Assembly (NCBI GenBank): GCA_037892935.1
Contig: JAYXKI010000004.1
Span: forward strand, 1,364,001-1,428,000
From: Phlebopus portentosus
Lineage: Eukaryota > Basidiomycota > Agaricomycetes > Boletales > Boletinellaceae
Direction of reading: 5' to 3'
Length of the DNA: 64,000 nucleotides
The notes beneath the pieces are model-generated. The model saw only the letters and a list, made by a program, of their open reading frames with translations. It was not told the origin of the DNA and searched no databases. Below, in pieces: positions 23,510 to 35,520 of this stretch (position 1 is the first letter of the stretch; the number at the start of each line of letters is the position of its first letter). A program made the translations under genes and the position numbers.

Positions 23510-24599
23510 TTACAGCTAGTTGCAAAATTGTTGGCAATCATGTGATTTTACCACTTTTCAAGTCACAAGAGCCTCAAAACACAGATAAAATCATATCTCA
23601 CCCAAAACTCAATGGTTTCACATCATCTAAGTTGCTAAATTCATATTTTCAAAAGGGCTTTCTTTTACAAACAAAGATTGAGAAAATATAGCAAAAAATG
23701 ACCCTAAAATAGCGAAAATATTTTTTTTTGCCTCTTTTTTGCATATACATTTTTTTCTATACTCCCTGCTGGCCCAGCACCTCCCCAAAGCTGTCCAAAA
23801 TAATAACATGATTATACTATGAATTTACAGTCTGAATTTGAGTTGAATTGTATACCAGAATGTACTGCTTTGAGGCATGCCTGAATCACTCAAAACTTAT
23901 CATTTCCTCCTAGCCTCCCAAGCATCAGAAAAAATTCTTACAGGTCAGATTCATATATGTAAATTCATTTCAGATATAATAGACTAGTTTTATATATTAG
24001 CTAGGGCCTTAGCTTGCACTGGTGAGCTGAGAAGATGCTGTCTAGAATGGTGCATACAACCAGAACCACTTGTTCAGCACAGCTCCCCAGTGGATCCTAC
24101 AGCAACAGGTGGTGCTCAAAGCTTATGTATTTAATCTATAGTGAGTTTACATGCATGAATCTGACCTGTAAGAATTTTTTCTGGAGCTTGGGAGGCTGGG
24201 GGGGAATGATGAGTTTTGAGTGATTCAGGCATGCCTCAAAGCAGTACATTCTGGTACACAATTCAACTCAAATTCAGACTGTAAATTCATAGTATAATCA
24301 TGTTATCATTTTGGACAGCTTTGGGGAGGTGCTGGACCAGCAGGGATCACAGAAAAAAAAATATATGCAAAGAAGAGATAAAAAACAATATTTTCACTAT
24401 TTTGGGGTTATTTTTTGCTCTATTTTCTCAATCTTTGTTTCTAAAAGAAAGCCCTTTTGAAAATATGAATTTGGCAACTTAGATGATGTGAAACCATTGA
24501 GTTTTGGGTGAGATATGATTTTATCTGTGTTTTGAGGCACTTGTGACTTGAAAAGTGGTGAAATCACATGATTGCCAACAATTTTGCAACTAGCTGTAA
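23510..24599. mobile_element. Foldback element 2 (long inverted repeat)
   Basis: The arms 23510-23985 and about 24122-24599 are inverted copies over roughly 475 bp and begin with TTACAGCTAGTTGCAAAATT and its complement. The loop is only about 140 bp. The arm shares blocks with element 1 (CCTCAAAACA, ATATCTCAC, CTAAGTTGCTAAATTCAT-like text), so both belong to one family although they differ overall. They sit in tandem with a 50 bp spacer. There is no coding capacity. Downstream, hydrolase-like sequence resumes at once, so the element lies beside, or was inserted into, a decaying gene copy. Confidence 0.82.
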
Positions 24600-24639
24600 T
24601 ATATATTTTGAATCATCCAAATATTAACTGCAGCATCCA

Positions 24640-25790
24640 AAGCCTAGCTTTTACCGCCCATTATGACGAAGCTGTTCGCGGCCAAATACGACGCATTCGT
24701 GATCCATGGGCTCAGACGTCCCAGACGACAACAATATTAATGAAGAGTAAACCGTATTGGTGATATTGTAGAACTTTAGACAAGTGCGTCGACTCTTGCT
24801 CCTGTCAATATGGCTACTGATCACCGTGAACATGTATTCACCCCGACTTCTGCCACTTTCCCATCAGTTCCATGCACGGATTGTCCTTGTCAACAGACAC
24901 GACTACACAGGATTCAAGTCTTTTGACGACGAGGAAATGTGTTAGATCCCTTCAATCGACCGGACCGGGGCGGATGTGCCCGAGGTTACATAAAGGGTGC
25001 GCGAAGGCTCTACGGCTCCTTGTTCAGAAGGAGAAGATTCCTAAAAACGGAGGGCTCGTCATCGCTGGGCGACCATTCCGCGCAAACTGGATACCAGTGA
25101 TCGAAGCTAATCCATGAGCTCCCGGTAGATCAGTCTCACTTGTCTGCTTTTATTCGGGGTCGATTCTATGTGGTGAGCCCGATTACTTGGAACGTAGTTC
25201 ATGACAGTTGAGACTCCCCTTTCTACTCCTCAGACTACAGTCCTCCAAAAAAAAAACTAATTCTATAGCCCCTTTTATTGAGCCGTTCCACTTTCAAACT
25301 TATCCATTACCCTCTACCGAAGAGTGGTATATGCGGCGGCTTTACATCGCGGCCACAAGCAAGACCACCCGTAGGCAGGCTTATACCTCTCTTGAGGATG
25401 GATTCGGTGGCGCATGGAGAATTTCATCACTTTCGGATACGCTTGCTAAGCTGTCGTTCTACCAAGTTCGTCAATCATCCGCTATCAGAAGGGCTGAGCA
25501 CTGTGTCGGCATGGGCTGTCGTCCGATATGTACCTCTGGGATGCGGACGAGCATTGAACTTATGCCGTCATTATTCTCGAGTACACCAAACGCTACTGGA
25601 GTCCCTCGACGAACGTCACAAACCCACTTGATAAGGTACACATGTCAGGTCGAACTCCATTCCCTGTATTGTGCTGACGCCCATCTCCGTATCTTATAGT
25701 TCGTCGATGCAAAGATTCCTGGGCTCGTACGGACTCCAAGCAGGGTTGCTAGAGCTTCGCGTGAAAGGGGAATGTGTTAGTGATGGATCC
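24640..25790 (+). pseudogene. Decayed alpha/beta-hydrolase copy
   Basis: Blocks match the intact hydrolase at 59.6-60.9 kb at nucleotide level: the stretch around 24840 (TGTATTCACCCCGACTTCTG, then TGCCACTTTCCCATCAGTTC) matches that gene around 59770; about 24890-24945 matches its DYPGSKPFD segment (GGATTCAAGTCTTTTGACGA); about 25000-25095 matches KELYDFLELFVQKEKIPK and the nucleophile-elbow region. The elbow reads roughly VIAGRPFRANW, so the catalytic serine context GWSFG is lost. Frameshifts separate the blocks. The 3' part (about 25470-25790) matches sequence at 54.6-55.8 kb. No full reading frame remains. Confidence 0.75.
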
Positions 25791-26439
25791 TACAGTTGCT
25801 TCGTCTACAATTGATTCCTTTTTGACGTTTTCTGCATCAATATGCGAAGCTACATAGGATATGAAGTAAGCGAGAACATGTTTTTATGATTTGAATGTCG
25901 CGAATAGTACTGACATTGCTTTCACCAGGTCGAATAAATACTGCGAAAATGGATGTGTGGAAAACAGTTTGCTCCATATTGGGTGCGTGTACAAAGGGAT
26001 TAACCACATGCTTGGGACAACACATTGGCGGTGTAATTGATCTTACACGGGGAAGTTCGGCTGGCGGTTATGTAGGAGAGAATGCCTACGAGTCTCCTGA
26101 GGAGGCTTTCCTTCTTCTTCTTAGTGCCTGGACCTTTGAGTGCGCCTGACACGATTACTCTTCGACTTGCGTGATATCCTTACTACCCCCGGATAGCGTT
26201 TCGAGGCATGCAGAGGAGATTATGGAAACGCTGCAAGCACTAGCGGCAATCAAAAGTCTTTCTGTGGGAGGGATTGAAAGGGTGACCCTGTCTAGAAAGT
26301 CATGTTGTATCGCGTGGTATGTGACTATATTTCATCCTTCTTAGCTAAGTATATATCTAATGCGGGACTGACTGTATTCAAAGTTCCCTAATCTCTCCTG
26401 TATGTTACTTGAGGTTATCGCATTATCCTACAAGAACGC

Positions 26440-26960
26440 GTGGCTGGCTGCCCACAGGAAGCCCGATTCTTGCCGCTCAGAATGAAGAAACCAGCCACTT
26501 CTGAGTGCAGTGTCGTCGCAATCACGACTCAGACATTCTAGACGACAACAATGAAGAATATGTCGCCTTAGTGGTCCTGCAGAGCTTCACTTGGCATGCA
26601 GATGCGTCGGCTCTTCCCCATTGATGGTGTGCGTACTAATCTTCATGAAGAACAAAGGGAATTCGTCCATGTTGTGCCATTTGCACCACGTCAGTCCAAT
26701 GCTCAGATTGGTCTTGTCAATAGAATGAACAAGAGGGTTCAAGTCTTTTGATGACGAGCAAGCGCATCCGATTTCATCAGTCAATGCGTTTGATACAGAT
26801 GCGCTCAGGATCGCACAAAGGAGCGCGCAGAAGAGTTCCACGACTTCCTCGAACTCTTCGTTCAGAAGAAGACCAGAAGTCCCATCTTTACCACATTCGA
26901 CAACTTGGAACTGTCTCGTCCTCGTTCAAGATGTTTGTCTGACAGTTACCAGCCGTGCGA
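26440..26960 (+). pseudogene. Second decayed alpha/beta-hydrolase copy
   Basis: Short blocks match the 5' half of the hydrolase family: a segment near 26575-26610 (GTGGTCCTGCAGAGCTTCAC and TTGGCATGCAGAT) corresponds to LVILHGFTWHA, about 26670-26760 to the LVNRRDYPGSK region (TTCAAGTCTTTTGATGACGA) and about 26840-26880 to FLELF. Stops and frameshifts lie between them, and the nucleophile region is not found. It is shorter and more degraded than the copy at 24.6 kb. Confidence 0.6.
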
Positions 26961-27341
26961 CTTCCATCCTCATGGTTGGATCTTGCGGCACTGTTGAAGA
27001 TTGGAGATTCTGGAGGGGGAAAAGCTCGTTTCGAAGCTTCCATACTATCCGGATACCGTCGGTCTTAGTGCTTTGGCATCTCTGATGACCTCGCTCATAA
27101 TATCGAAATTCTCGATAACCGATTCTCGGAGATACAATGCGCAGTGCCGTCGGACGTGTTACCATGCAGGCGTCAAATTCGACTACGTTCAGGTCAAATC
27201 ATAGAAAACGACTGGCAGCAGTGCATGCCTACATAATGAATTATGGGGTCAAGGCCGGGCTGCGGGAAATAGAGAGTCATCGCTAGCGTACTCACGATGT
27301 CGCTCAGCTGTACGGAGCACGATGGAATTACGAAGGTATAC

Positions 27342-27609
27342 TTATTGTCCAGTGACTCGAGTGTCTGGCGGCAGACGCCGTGAATCAATATCTTCTTACC
27401 AACATAAAAAGATTGTCACGGGACGTACAGCTTCTCACATAAGCCCTACCTGCACTATCCTTCCGAGATGTTGAACCCCTCTGCTCCAGATTGACTGCGT
27501 CGGCGGCAACGATTGTCAAAGTCGCGAATAGATGGCGAGCGCAAACAAGAGGCACTAGATTCGCAAATATTATGCTAGCAAAGAACAGATACAGAATAAC
27601 AGAAGACAA
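27342..27609 (-). CDS. Possible small secreted protein
   Basis: A minus-strand ATG at 27609 opens with a convincing secretory signal: MSSVILYLFFASIIFANLVP, then LVCA as a likely cleavage site. The mature part contains NLEQRGSTSRKDSA. One plausible splice (donor GTAGGG after DSA, acceptor before AAGATATT) gives a product of about 70 residues ending ...RLPPDTRVTGQ; without it the frame runs to 27385. I recognise no family. It could equally be chance coding sequence in a decayed region. Nearest gene is P450-2, on the same strand downstream. Confidence 0.2.
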
Positions 27610-28083
27610 ATATCGATCAAAGAACCATTATGCACCTAAATCGACAGAGTTGGGTTCCCTTCCGTTCGGAGGGCTGATGTTCATGTCGGTGATGCACTTC
27701 TGCAGACCGGCCTTCAACGGTATTCTTCAGGAGTCGTCGAGCTTGCAAAAATAAGAGGAAACAAAGTTGGTAGAATGCTGCGCCTGTTGCTGTTGCGACT
27801 TATCTTGAAAGAGGCCTCAACTGGGGAGTACTTACACTAGTTATGATTTACTGTGTTATGCATTAGCGGCAGTTCTCGTGTAAGTCTCATTCTCAAGCCC
27901 CCTTTTTCAGGTTGTGACATAATTCTGTGATCCATTCGACGTCATCGATCCGTTCTTGGCTTTCTGTTACTTTCTTATGTGCTCTATTCCGTGTCGCGTT
28001 GATTTATTGCCAAACCGTTCTGTATTCGGCATAGCCATTTATTCTCTAGAACATATGAGCGCCGTCAGCGGCAAATCCTCAAA

Positions 28084-30202
28084 GTTATCCTCTTCCGTAA
28101 ATATCACATTGTGCAGCTCGTTGCCGAATTAGTTGTTCCACAGCCCTGTGGCGCGGCGTGATATTAACTTGAAACGGTTCGGGATAGCTTGCAGAACGTC
28201 GCACACAGCATGATATTGAGTGAGGCTTTGAAAAGTCTAACCTGGTGCCACTTACCTAACGAGGTTTTGACCAAACTTAGGACTGAGAGTTGTACCTTCC
28301 GGCGATGATATAGAGAATGTCGCAAGTAAACTCGAGATTATAATGAAGACAGAGTTCTCCGCAAGGTACCTGCCTGGACAGATCCTTTTTTCCTAAGTCA
28401 GACGCTCTTGTCTTTGAAAGACTCATCGGAGGAATCCTACCTCCTACCAAAACCGAACGCCCATGTACTAGGGTCGGCCACAACTTCTTCAGGGTCGAGA
28501 AACCGCTCTGGAATGAAATCGCGGGGATCATATTTTTCGCTCGGCGCCGATGCAATGGCATAAACATTGGGTACAACAATGGTTCCTTTTTGAATGAAAA
28601 ATCCATTGTAAACATCGTCGGCATCAGTTCTTCTCGCAATACCTGGCAAAACTCAGTTAAGCGAATTCCAAAGCAAAGTATATACGAACTGAGTGGCAAG
28701 ACGGGATGCCATCTCATTGTCTCTTTGATGACAGAGCGGACATATGGCAGGTCCTGCGCATCATCCATTGTCGGCAAGCGATCCATGCCGATGACATTGT
28801 CAATTTCTTTTTGCGCCTGTTCTTGTTTTGATGGATACAGCGCCATGGCCATCATAAATGTCAAGACAGTAGCATAAGTCTGAAGATCCGTTTCAGACAC
28901 GAAGTTCATGCCCAGTTGGATCGCTTTACCGTTTCTGCTCCAGCTGTCTCTGAATCAGTGTCGTGGCGTCGAAAGATTTCAGTTGATACGACTTACCTCC
29001 ATACATAGCACCTGCAGTCCATTTTACTTTGTGCTCAAAGTCACTTATGCTTTCATGCTCCATTTCAAGTAGACCACACGTTAAAGATGGTAAAGCGCCT
29101 CCAGAAGACTAGAAAAATCAATTAATCACTATATTACGAATGATAAATCCGGGCCAACCATTTCGGCTTTCACATGCTCGAATGGCATCGTTACAAGTTG
29201 CTCAATCATGGCTTTCCCCTCAAGCGCCTTCTGTTGAAATGAAACCCATTTCGGGAGATGTTTGACTGAAAATCGGCATACATCTTCAGGCGTTATGAGA
29301 TACAGCTATATCACTTACGAATGGGAAGAAGGTCACACAGGAATGCGCCAGGGACCGTCGCCTTACCGATTACGTCCATAGTTTTCTCGGCATGTGTGAT
29401 GTACTGGAACAATTGAGACGCGCCATGGACGTGAAGTACTCGGCTTACTTTATCTTCGGATGAGCCTACCGGGAGTCCGTATGTAACGGACACGATTATT
29501 CTTCCTGCGGTTCTACAATATGTGAGCTTGACCGTATAAGCTAGATTACACAGTCAACTGACAGTCTCACCAACGAAAAGAAATCATTTGGCGTGCGTAA
29601 GAGATCATTACAAAGTATAATCGCCAAATTCTCCTGAATTCGATGATAAACTTTCACAGAGCTCGGACTCAGTGCGATATGCGCGAGTTTTCGATGAGAT
29701 CGCCACTCTTCCCCATATGGAAGAAGAGGCATGCTCTAGACAACTCGACTCAGTTGCAGCAGCTAGAGACGTAGACAATGTTCCATACCTGGCCCAAACC
29801 CATCAACTCTCCGGCAACGGTAAAGATAGGGCGATGAGAATAATTATTCCCGCGCTTGTCAAGAAGATCATTTATTGCCTCCAGTGAATTTAAAACCAAG
29901 ACATTGTTTCCTAGACCTTGGAAATGAAGAAGATCGCCTTCACTCCCGGTTAGTAGACGGTTTTTAGAAACTAGGTAATTTAACAACGAACCATAGATAT
30001 CCCTATACTTTGAAAAGGTCAGCCATGCACCACACGGAGGTACCTTGAGTATGCTGCCAACGAAGGGGAATTTCGCTGGACCCGGTGGTAAAAGAGGGAC
30101 GTTAGCGACACTCGGATATTTGCAAAATTTGCAGTAGACCACGGGAAAGACGAGGCACAAGAATATGATCGCTATTGTAAAGTCCTGCGGAAGGTAGGCC
30201 AT
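28084..30202 (-). CDS. Cytochrome P450 (P450-2)
   Basis: Minus-strand chain from ATG 30202 to the TAA at 28084. A hydrophobic anchor ([15 protein letters not shown]) precedes the hinge [13 protein letters not shown]. Other landmarks are [10 protein letters not shown] (C-helix), the I-helix [23 protein letters not shown] (ExxR), [11 protein letters not shown] and the haem loop [15 protein letters not shown] with the cysteine ligand. The chain ends with [20 protein letters not shown], the usual C-terminal beta pattern. The haem loop is split by an intron between the second Arg and the Cys segment. All junctions I tested keep the frame, so the gene looks intact at about 510 residues. It resembles the same broad mushroom P450 group as P450-1 but shares little beyond family motifs. 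ER-bound monooxygenase; substrate unknown. Confidence 0.9.
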
Positions 30203-31198
30203 GTTCGCCAGGTCCGTCGGGCCTCATCAACGATCCACCTTAAAAGAAGGATGCACGTCGGAGAATGAATTAAAGCTCGGTCATTTCCGACGTAACGGCA
30301 AAATAACATATCAGCGGCTGTGACTTCCGTTCCATTCATTTGCCAGCCGTTCTACATAGACAGCATATACCCTAACTTTCGTGACCTTGACACTTCATGA
30401 ATTCAAACAAGGGTACACAGGGGGCAAAACCCTATTTCCGAACCTGAAAAAATTGATCCGGAACTGGAATCCAGCCAATCAGAGGCGAACCTTCCAATTC
30501 TGTTTCCTATTTCAGTGGCTCAGAAACGTAATTCTTGGTAGTCACTTTACGTGATATTCCCTGAAGCGGTCTTGCATAGCATCGAGATAACTCTCGAAAC
30601 TCTTCACTGCCCACTTTGCTTATCTTGTTATTGATAAGTAACAGAATAATAATTCGGACTCAAGCCCTCGCCAAATTTTCTCGGATTCATTCGCATACAG
30701 CGCGAACCAGGTCCGATTCGAAGAATTTGATGGAGAGCTCAAGACGAACAGATAGAAAAGCAGAAGCTCTTCGTTTAGATTACATTAGTATCAGCTCTAG
30801 AGCCGCTTGCCAGACGGACCCTGGCAGATCTTTCTGCCACTGTTCTTCCAACGCAGACTGTCGGATCATATGTCCGTGATTGAGAAAGCGATAGCGATAT
30901 TGGGAACTAGGGACTTGCTTCACGTTGCCAGAGGGCTGCCCATAAACTCGAGACATAGTTTGAGATAGTTTATCACGCTAGCGCCATGCGTTCCGTAAAG
31001 TCATTTCACATCTTCCTCCTAAGATTCTTCTTTCATTCCATTTATTGCATTGATGTATGCGTGATAAGGTGTGTGCTACCGTATTCAATGGATCTATAGC
31101 AACTGTCATTTCTTCGAGACACCCCTCCATGGACATACATATTCTATTTCGGCGACCTGAACTTAGGTTTGTTTGAAGTCTGAAACAGTGTAACTTCA
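30203..31198. other. Intergenic with a partial MITE
   Basis: About 1 kb between P450-2 and the UbiA gene, both on the minus strand. Besides the MITE copy at 30.41-30.54 kb I see only short frames without motifs (for example 30616-30879 on the plus strand). Confidence 0.4.
30414..30536. mobile_element. 3'-truncated copy of the 131 bp MITE
   Basis: This stretch matches the element at 36731-36861 over about 115 bp in the same orientation, including CAGGGGGCAAAA at the start, CTATTTCCGAACCTGAAA, GATCCGGAACTG, CCAGCCAATCAGAGGCGA and GGCTCAGAAACGTAATTC. The match ends where the other copy has its right inverted repeat (TGCCCCTGTGA), so the right terminus is missing here. Confidence 0.8.
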
Positions 31199-32223
31199 TC
31201 ATAGATGTAGTAATCCTGTTCTCTTATGGAGCGGTAAAGCATGAGCGACAGTGAGCCAGAGCTATAGACATTCATCAGGTTCTTTTCACAGGGAGTCGAA
31301 TCCTAGCACATACATTGTACATCACATACGAACGTTTATCATCCTCGCTTGAGCGCTTTGTGAACATGCGCCAGCCTACGTGTCCTCCTAAGAGAATAAG
31401 AACGAATTGTGTACCTCCTCCTACGTCCCAATACCAGCCAAGTATTGCAGACCATATTGGCACAATAAGTGCCGTAAATGAACGAGAGAATTCAGGTGCG
31501 AAGATCGGAAACGTGACCCTCCCAAGGGCAATGTCCCCTTCCACATCGGCGAAGTCTTGCGCCTGAATGGTAGTCAATATCAGAACGCCACTGATCGTAA
31601 TCGCAGATAACGACACGACGTCCAAATGTCTGCTAGGACCTAAGGAAATACTTGTTAGATTGTCTTGACATTCTTTGAATAGGAGTTCCACAAACTACTT
31701 ACCGACGAGTTTTGTCGCGCCGAATTCGAACGAAGTATAGCCAAAGATGCAGCAAATGTTCTTCCCTATTGGTTGTGCAGCCAAGCCTAACTCGTCGTAA
31801 AGCAGTGTCGTTATTGCAAGGGCCAAAGTGACAAAAATCAGGTCCGCTCCGTAAGATGCTGACCATGCCATGCAGGCCACAACGAGTAACCAGCGAAGCA
31901 GTATTGCCTGAGGTCTGGATATTCTGCCTGAAGGTAATGGTCTCCATGGCCTGTTGATAGAATCTTCAGGTTCACTCCTCGCTTGGTTGGATACGTTGCA
32001 GAGCAGCAAATGAATCCATATCCAAGCGCAGGCGTGAATTAACCTGGAAACAGAGTGCACAGGACCGGTCGCGCATGCAAAGGCAATCTATGAAACGATT
32101 CAGATGGTGGGCCACGTTAGCGCACATATTACGCACCACCGGAAAGAATATTGTCTTGAAATCTGTCCAGGTGAAGAGGATGGCAGTATATGGCCACTGA
32201 AGCAAAGCAGGCAGACCAAGCAT
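31199..32223 (-). CDS. UbiA-family membrane transferase / UbiA-type terpene cyclase
   Basis: Four exons (32137-32223, 31703-32087, 31314-31639, 31199-31261) give 286 residues with many membrane helices. The first acidic motif region is SNQARSEPEDSINRPWRPLP; the canonical NxxxDxxxD reads N-x3-S-x3-D here, so its first Asp is replaced. The second motif QDFADVEGDIALGRVTFP is well preserved. It ends LWLTVAHALPLHKR, typical of the family. UbiA enzymes bind a prenyl diphosphate through Mg2+ at these motifs and either prenylate an aromatic acceptor or, as in the fumagillin cyclase, cyclise farnesyl diphosphate. ATG 32223 gives a short N-terminus usual for fungal members. It is the only scaffold-building enzyme in the window, and lies among four P450 genes. 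Whether it prenylates or cyclises cannot be decided from sequence. Confidence 0.9.
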
Positions 32224-33769
32224 CGATGATACCAAAGCCCTGCTTGTGAGTTGACGATGATGGGAACAGCGTGATGGACATAATCAAGGATATTTCTGAT
32301 CTCCGCGTAACGCCGACTTGTGAAGGAAAACCAAGATTTCCGGTATCCTAGACGAAAACAAGTCGCTTCATTTCAAGACATGTCGAGCTCAGGTTGGCTT
32401 TCTAACTGACCTGCTTCCCCGTGATGTGAACATCATGATCTCAAACTGGCGCCGATAATTCAGACAGCTCCTGCCAAACGGAACCATTAAGCGGAGTTAC
32501 TTCGCAGAGAAGCTCACCTCAGGGACATATCTTTCGGAGACCCCGGACAGTCAGTACTCGCACAGCACATTTCACCTCAATTACGATCTTCACGGGCTTC
32601 GCTTCGACGACTTCCCATTCCAATATCAGTCTTGAAAGGTTCGGAGATCCGGTCGACGAGGACTGATAAGAGACTGGATTTGATCATTTCGACCTCACCA
32701 AGCACCACGATCGCATTGTATCCCTTCTTCGATTTTGGCGGCACGCAATTGATCCCGTGAAATATGTAATACCATTTCGGATGAAATAAGTGCCCTACTA
32801 TCAGGCCTGAGCTCCAGAAAACACAGTAAAGAAATTCACTCACCAATAAACTATATCATTGAATCGCATTGAGGGATGGATCGTACATGCACCAAATCTC
32901 CTGTGGCACTAAGATGACGCAAAGGTATGAATCCGTTAGAATCATAGTAACCGAAATAATTAGGTGAGCGTCATGCTGTAGAAGAACAGGCAATTGAACT
33001 TGATTGTTCCGAGAAAAGGAGTGTGCTCAAGCCATCTATCAAGTTGAAGCGTTCCTCCCGCATCTAGTTAAGCACATGTTCTCCCAAACCCGGAAATAGA
33101 ATTGGGCCCCACTGCTTCGTGAAAATTGATTACTCAACTCATGGCCGGTGTCCATGCCAGCTTGTACTAGGACATCCTTTGCTGTTGGCGTCAAGTTGCT
33201 TGTTGACAGGTGCTGAAGTCGGTAAGTCGACGTTCACCGAAGGAAGGGAGAGCGCCATTCTTCCGATTGTGCTATGAATGTTGTTCTTGTTGTTTTCGAT
33301 CTGATAACAAGGTCATCGGTTTCGCGGTGAAAAGGAGGACAGAGACAAACGAAAAATCGTTGACAAATAATATCACGTGCCGATTCGTTCGATGTCCGAT
33401 TATTAGTATTAATTATTACTAATAGTAGCGATCCTGCCTGAGCGTTTCGTAAGAAAATTTCATGTTTATAACTGTTATTTCCTTACCTGAATTCGGCAGT
33501 TTTTTCCTTATCCTTTCTATCTTTGACCTCGGTGTACCATTCAAGACTTGTCCGTATACACGACAGTTCGGTTTATTCTTTGTCGCGGAGTGACTACGAC
33601 GAATTCTTCAGTTGTAGAAGGTAATGTTTCATTTCAGTGAGGCGCAGTAGCTTGGTAAAGTTATAGTATATAGTGCATAACGCCACAAGAGTCTCTTATT
33701 ATCATGTTTTCAGCTGATCGGTACGTAGTGATAGAAAAAGTAAGAATGTCCTAGAAGACGATCGCGTTG
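32224..33769. other. Unassigned region upstream of the UbiA gene
   Basis: About 1.5 kb in which the minus strand shows scattered coding-like text (WLEHTPFLGTIKFN near 33.0 kb, CTIHPSMRFNDIVYW near 32.86 kb, an 89-codon frame 32577-32846) with plausible splice sites between. I could not join it into one frame or recognise a family. It may be a broken gene or an unrecognised one. The part next to 32224 should hold the UbiA promoter. Confidence 0.3.
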
Positions 33770-35520
33770 TCATTTACAAAATATTGATCCAGCAACGGTG
33801 TTTTGAAAATCACGGATGCGCCTGTATGAAATACATGCCGTCTCGTCATAGATGTAGCTCAATGAACCCTTAGACCTAGTGTTTCGAATGGTGTTAGATA
33901 CGACCTTGCACATTAGTGACTCTTCCCTCACCGCCGATGATCCGACTTTGTAGTCACTCCGTGAATCTACCTTGTCAACATGCAATGTTTGTTCCGTTTC
34001 AATCCCGATCATCATGAATGTATCCTGCGACACATTCTTTGTGTCAGCAAATCGAGAGTATTTCATGAGTTTTTATCATACCTTGCGAGGTTCGAGAGTC
34101 CTGTTGCCGATGTTACCACTTCCGAAGGCATCAGCTTGTACTGCTGATCCTTGCCAGACCTTCGTAGCTACAGGGCCTCGAATGTATTCTCTGGTGTTCA
34201 GATTGACTAGGAGGACGCTCAAGTACAGAGAACAGAGGGGCCATTCGAAAATCGTGTACCATAAATCATTCTTGTAAGCCGCCATCTATCATCGAAGTTT
34301 CAGTGCGTTGAATCATAAGAAAAAGAGGAGGATCCTACGAGGCAGAAATCGATGGTCGCAAAGAGTGCTGTCCAAGCGCCAGTGTTAATGGTAAGAATAA
34401 AGAGTCGGAAATACATCTTCTTAGTGCTGGAAGAAACCAAATTTATAAGAGCATCGCGAGAGTGATATAGTATGCTAACCTAGAGAATTGTGGAATGCCT
34501 CTCTTGATCAAGTAGTAGGACATGGAGACTGCGATGAATATGTCGACCGCCGCGCTGCACGCGCGCAAGGAGATATTCAGCGCCTACATGAGGGGGATAT
34601 GCAATATGCGTCAAACGTCATATAGAGAACGTTTTGATCTTACTGTGATGGAGGATGTCGAGAGAACAGCGAAGGTATAATTCCGATGCCTGCAAAGATA
34701 TAATTGAGGTATGAAAGCTAGAAAATAGCCATCTTTCTCGTACATGATGACTTGAAACGCTGGCGCAACACTCGAAATCAGATAACTTTAGTCTTTCCCG
34801 AGACGATATTGAACTTACGGATACTTTCAACTATGACAATATACACATGGTTAGCGAGAGCTAATTGAGCGGAGCTTATAGAAACTGACAAAGCTGCCAA
34901 AGAGAAACAATTCCCTATACACAATACACTCAGCATTGCGAATAAGTAACATAACGAACGTGTTACGTGCCAGGGTTACTGGAGCCAACCACTTCTTCCC
35001 GCTATCTAACCTGGAGTCAGCATTTTACGACTGTATAAAGCTCCATAAATTTACAAGTATAGACCCTGTGTAAGTAATAGAGCTGGACAGAAACAGCTAC
35101 TATTCCCTGGTTTGAATTAGAGCAATATTCAACAACAATGCAAACTGACGACGTACAGAGACCCATACATGGTGCTGCGAGGAGCAATTTTAGACAAAAA
35201 CTCAGTTAGCCGATCGGTATTAGTGGAGGAAAACGAACCGTCATTTCACTGAAGTAGCAATATGCAGTGTCTTTTGGTCAGCGAGTGTACGTAATAAGAT
35301 AAACACACTATCTTACCTTTGAATATCTGTAAGTCCAGCGACTCTTCCCCATTGTAAGATAAGGACGGGCCACACTGAGAAAAACTTAGCGGGAGTACGG
35401 TGAAGTGATGAACGAGAGGCCTTACTCGACTTCAGGATAAGAATCTCGTTGGCGGTATCGGCGATCCTGAAGCAAATTAGACTGTGTTCCAAATCGACCT
35501 TCACGGATAATTAACAAACC
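33770..35520 (-). CDS. DUF6534-type multi-pass membrane protein
   Basis: Minus-strand exons carry the family pattern in order: VAVSVQLYYLHRLDSGKKW, then a helix with LFAMLSVLCIGNCFSLAAL, ALANHVYIVIVES, ACSAAVDIFIAVSMSYYLIK, KMYFRLFILTINTGAWTALF and LCSLYLSVLLVNLNTREYIR, which corresponds to the conserved SLLATLNAR-type segment. A polar C-terminal tail runs to the stop at 33770. The first exon is uncertain: candidate sequence lies at 35310-35500 but I could not fix the start codon. The family has about seven helices and no assigned biochemical role. It lies on the same strand as the UbiA gene, P450-2 and P450-3. Confidence 0.65.
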
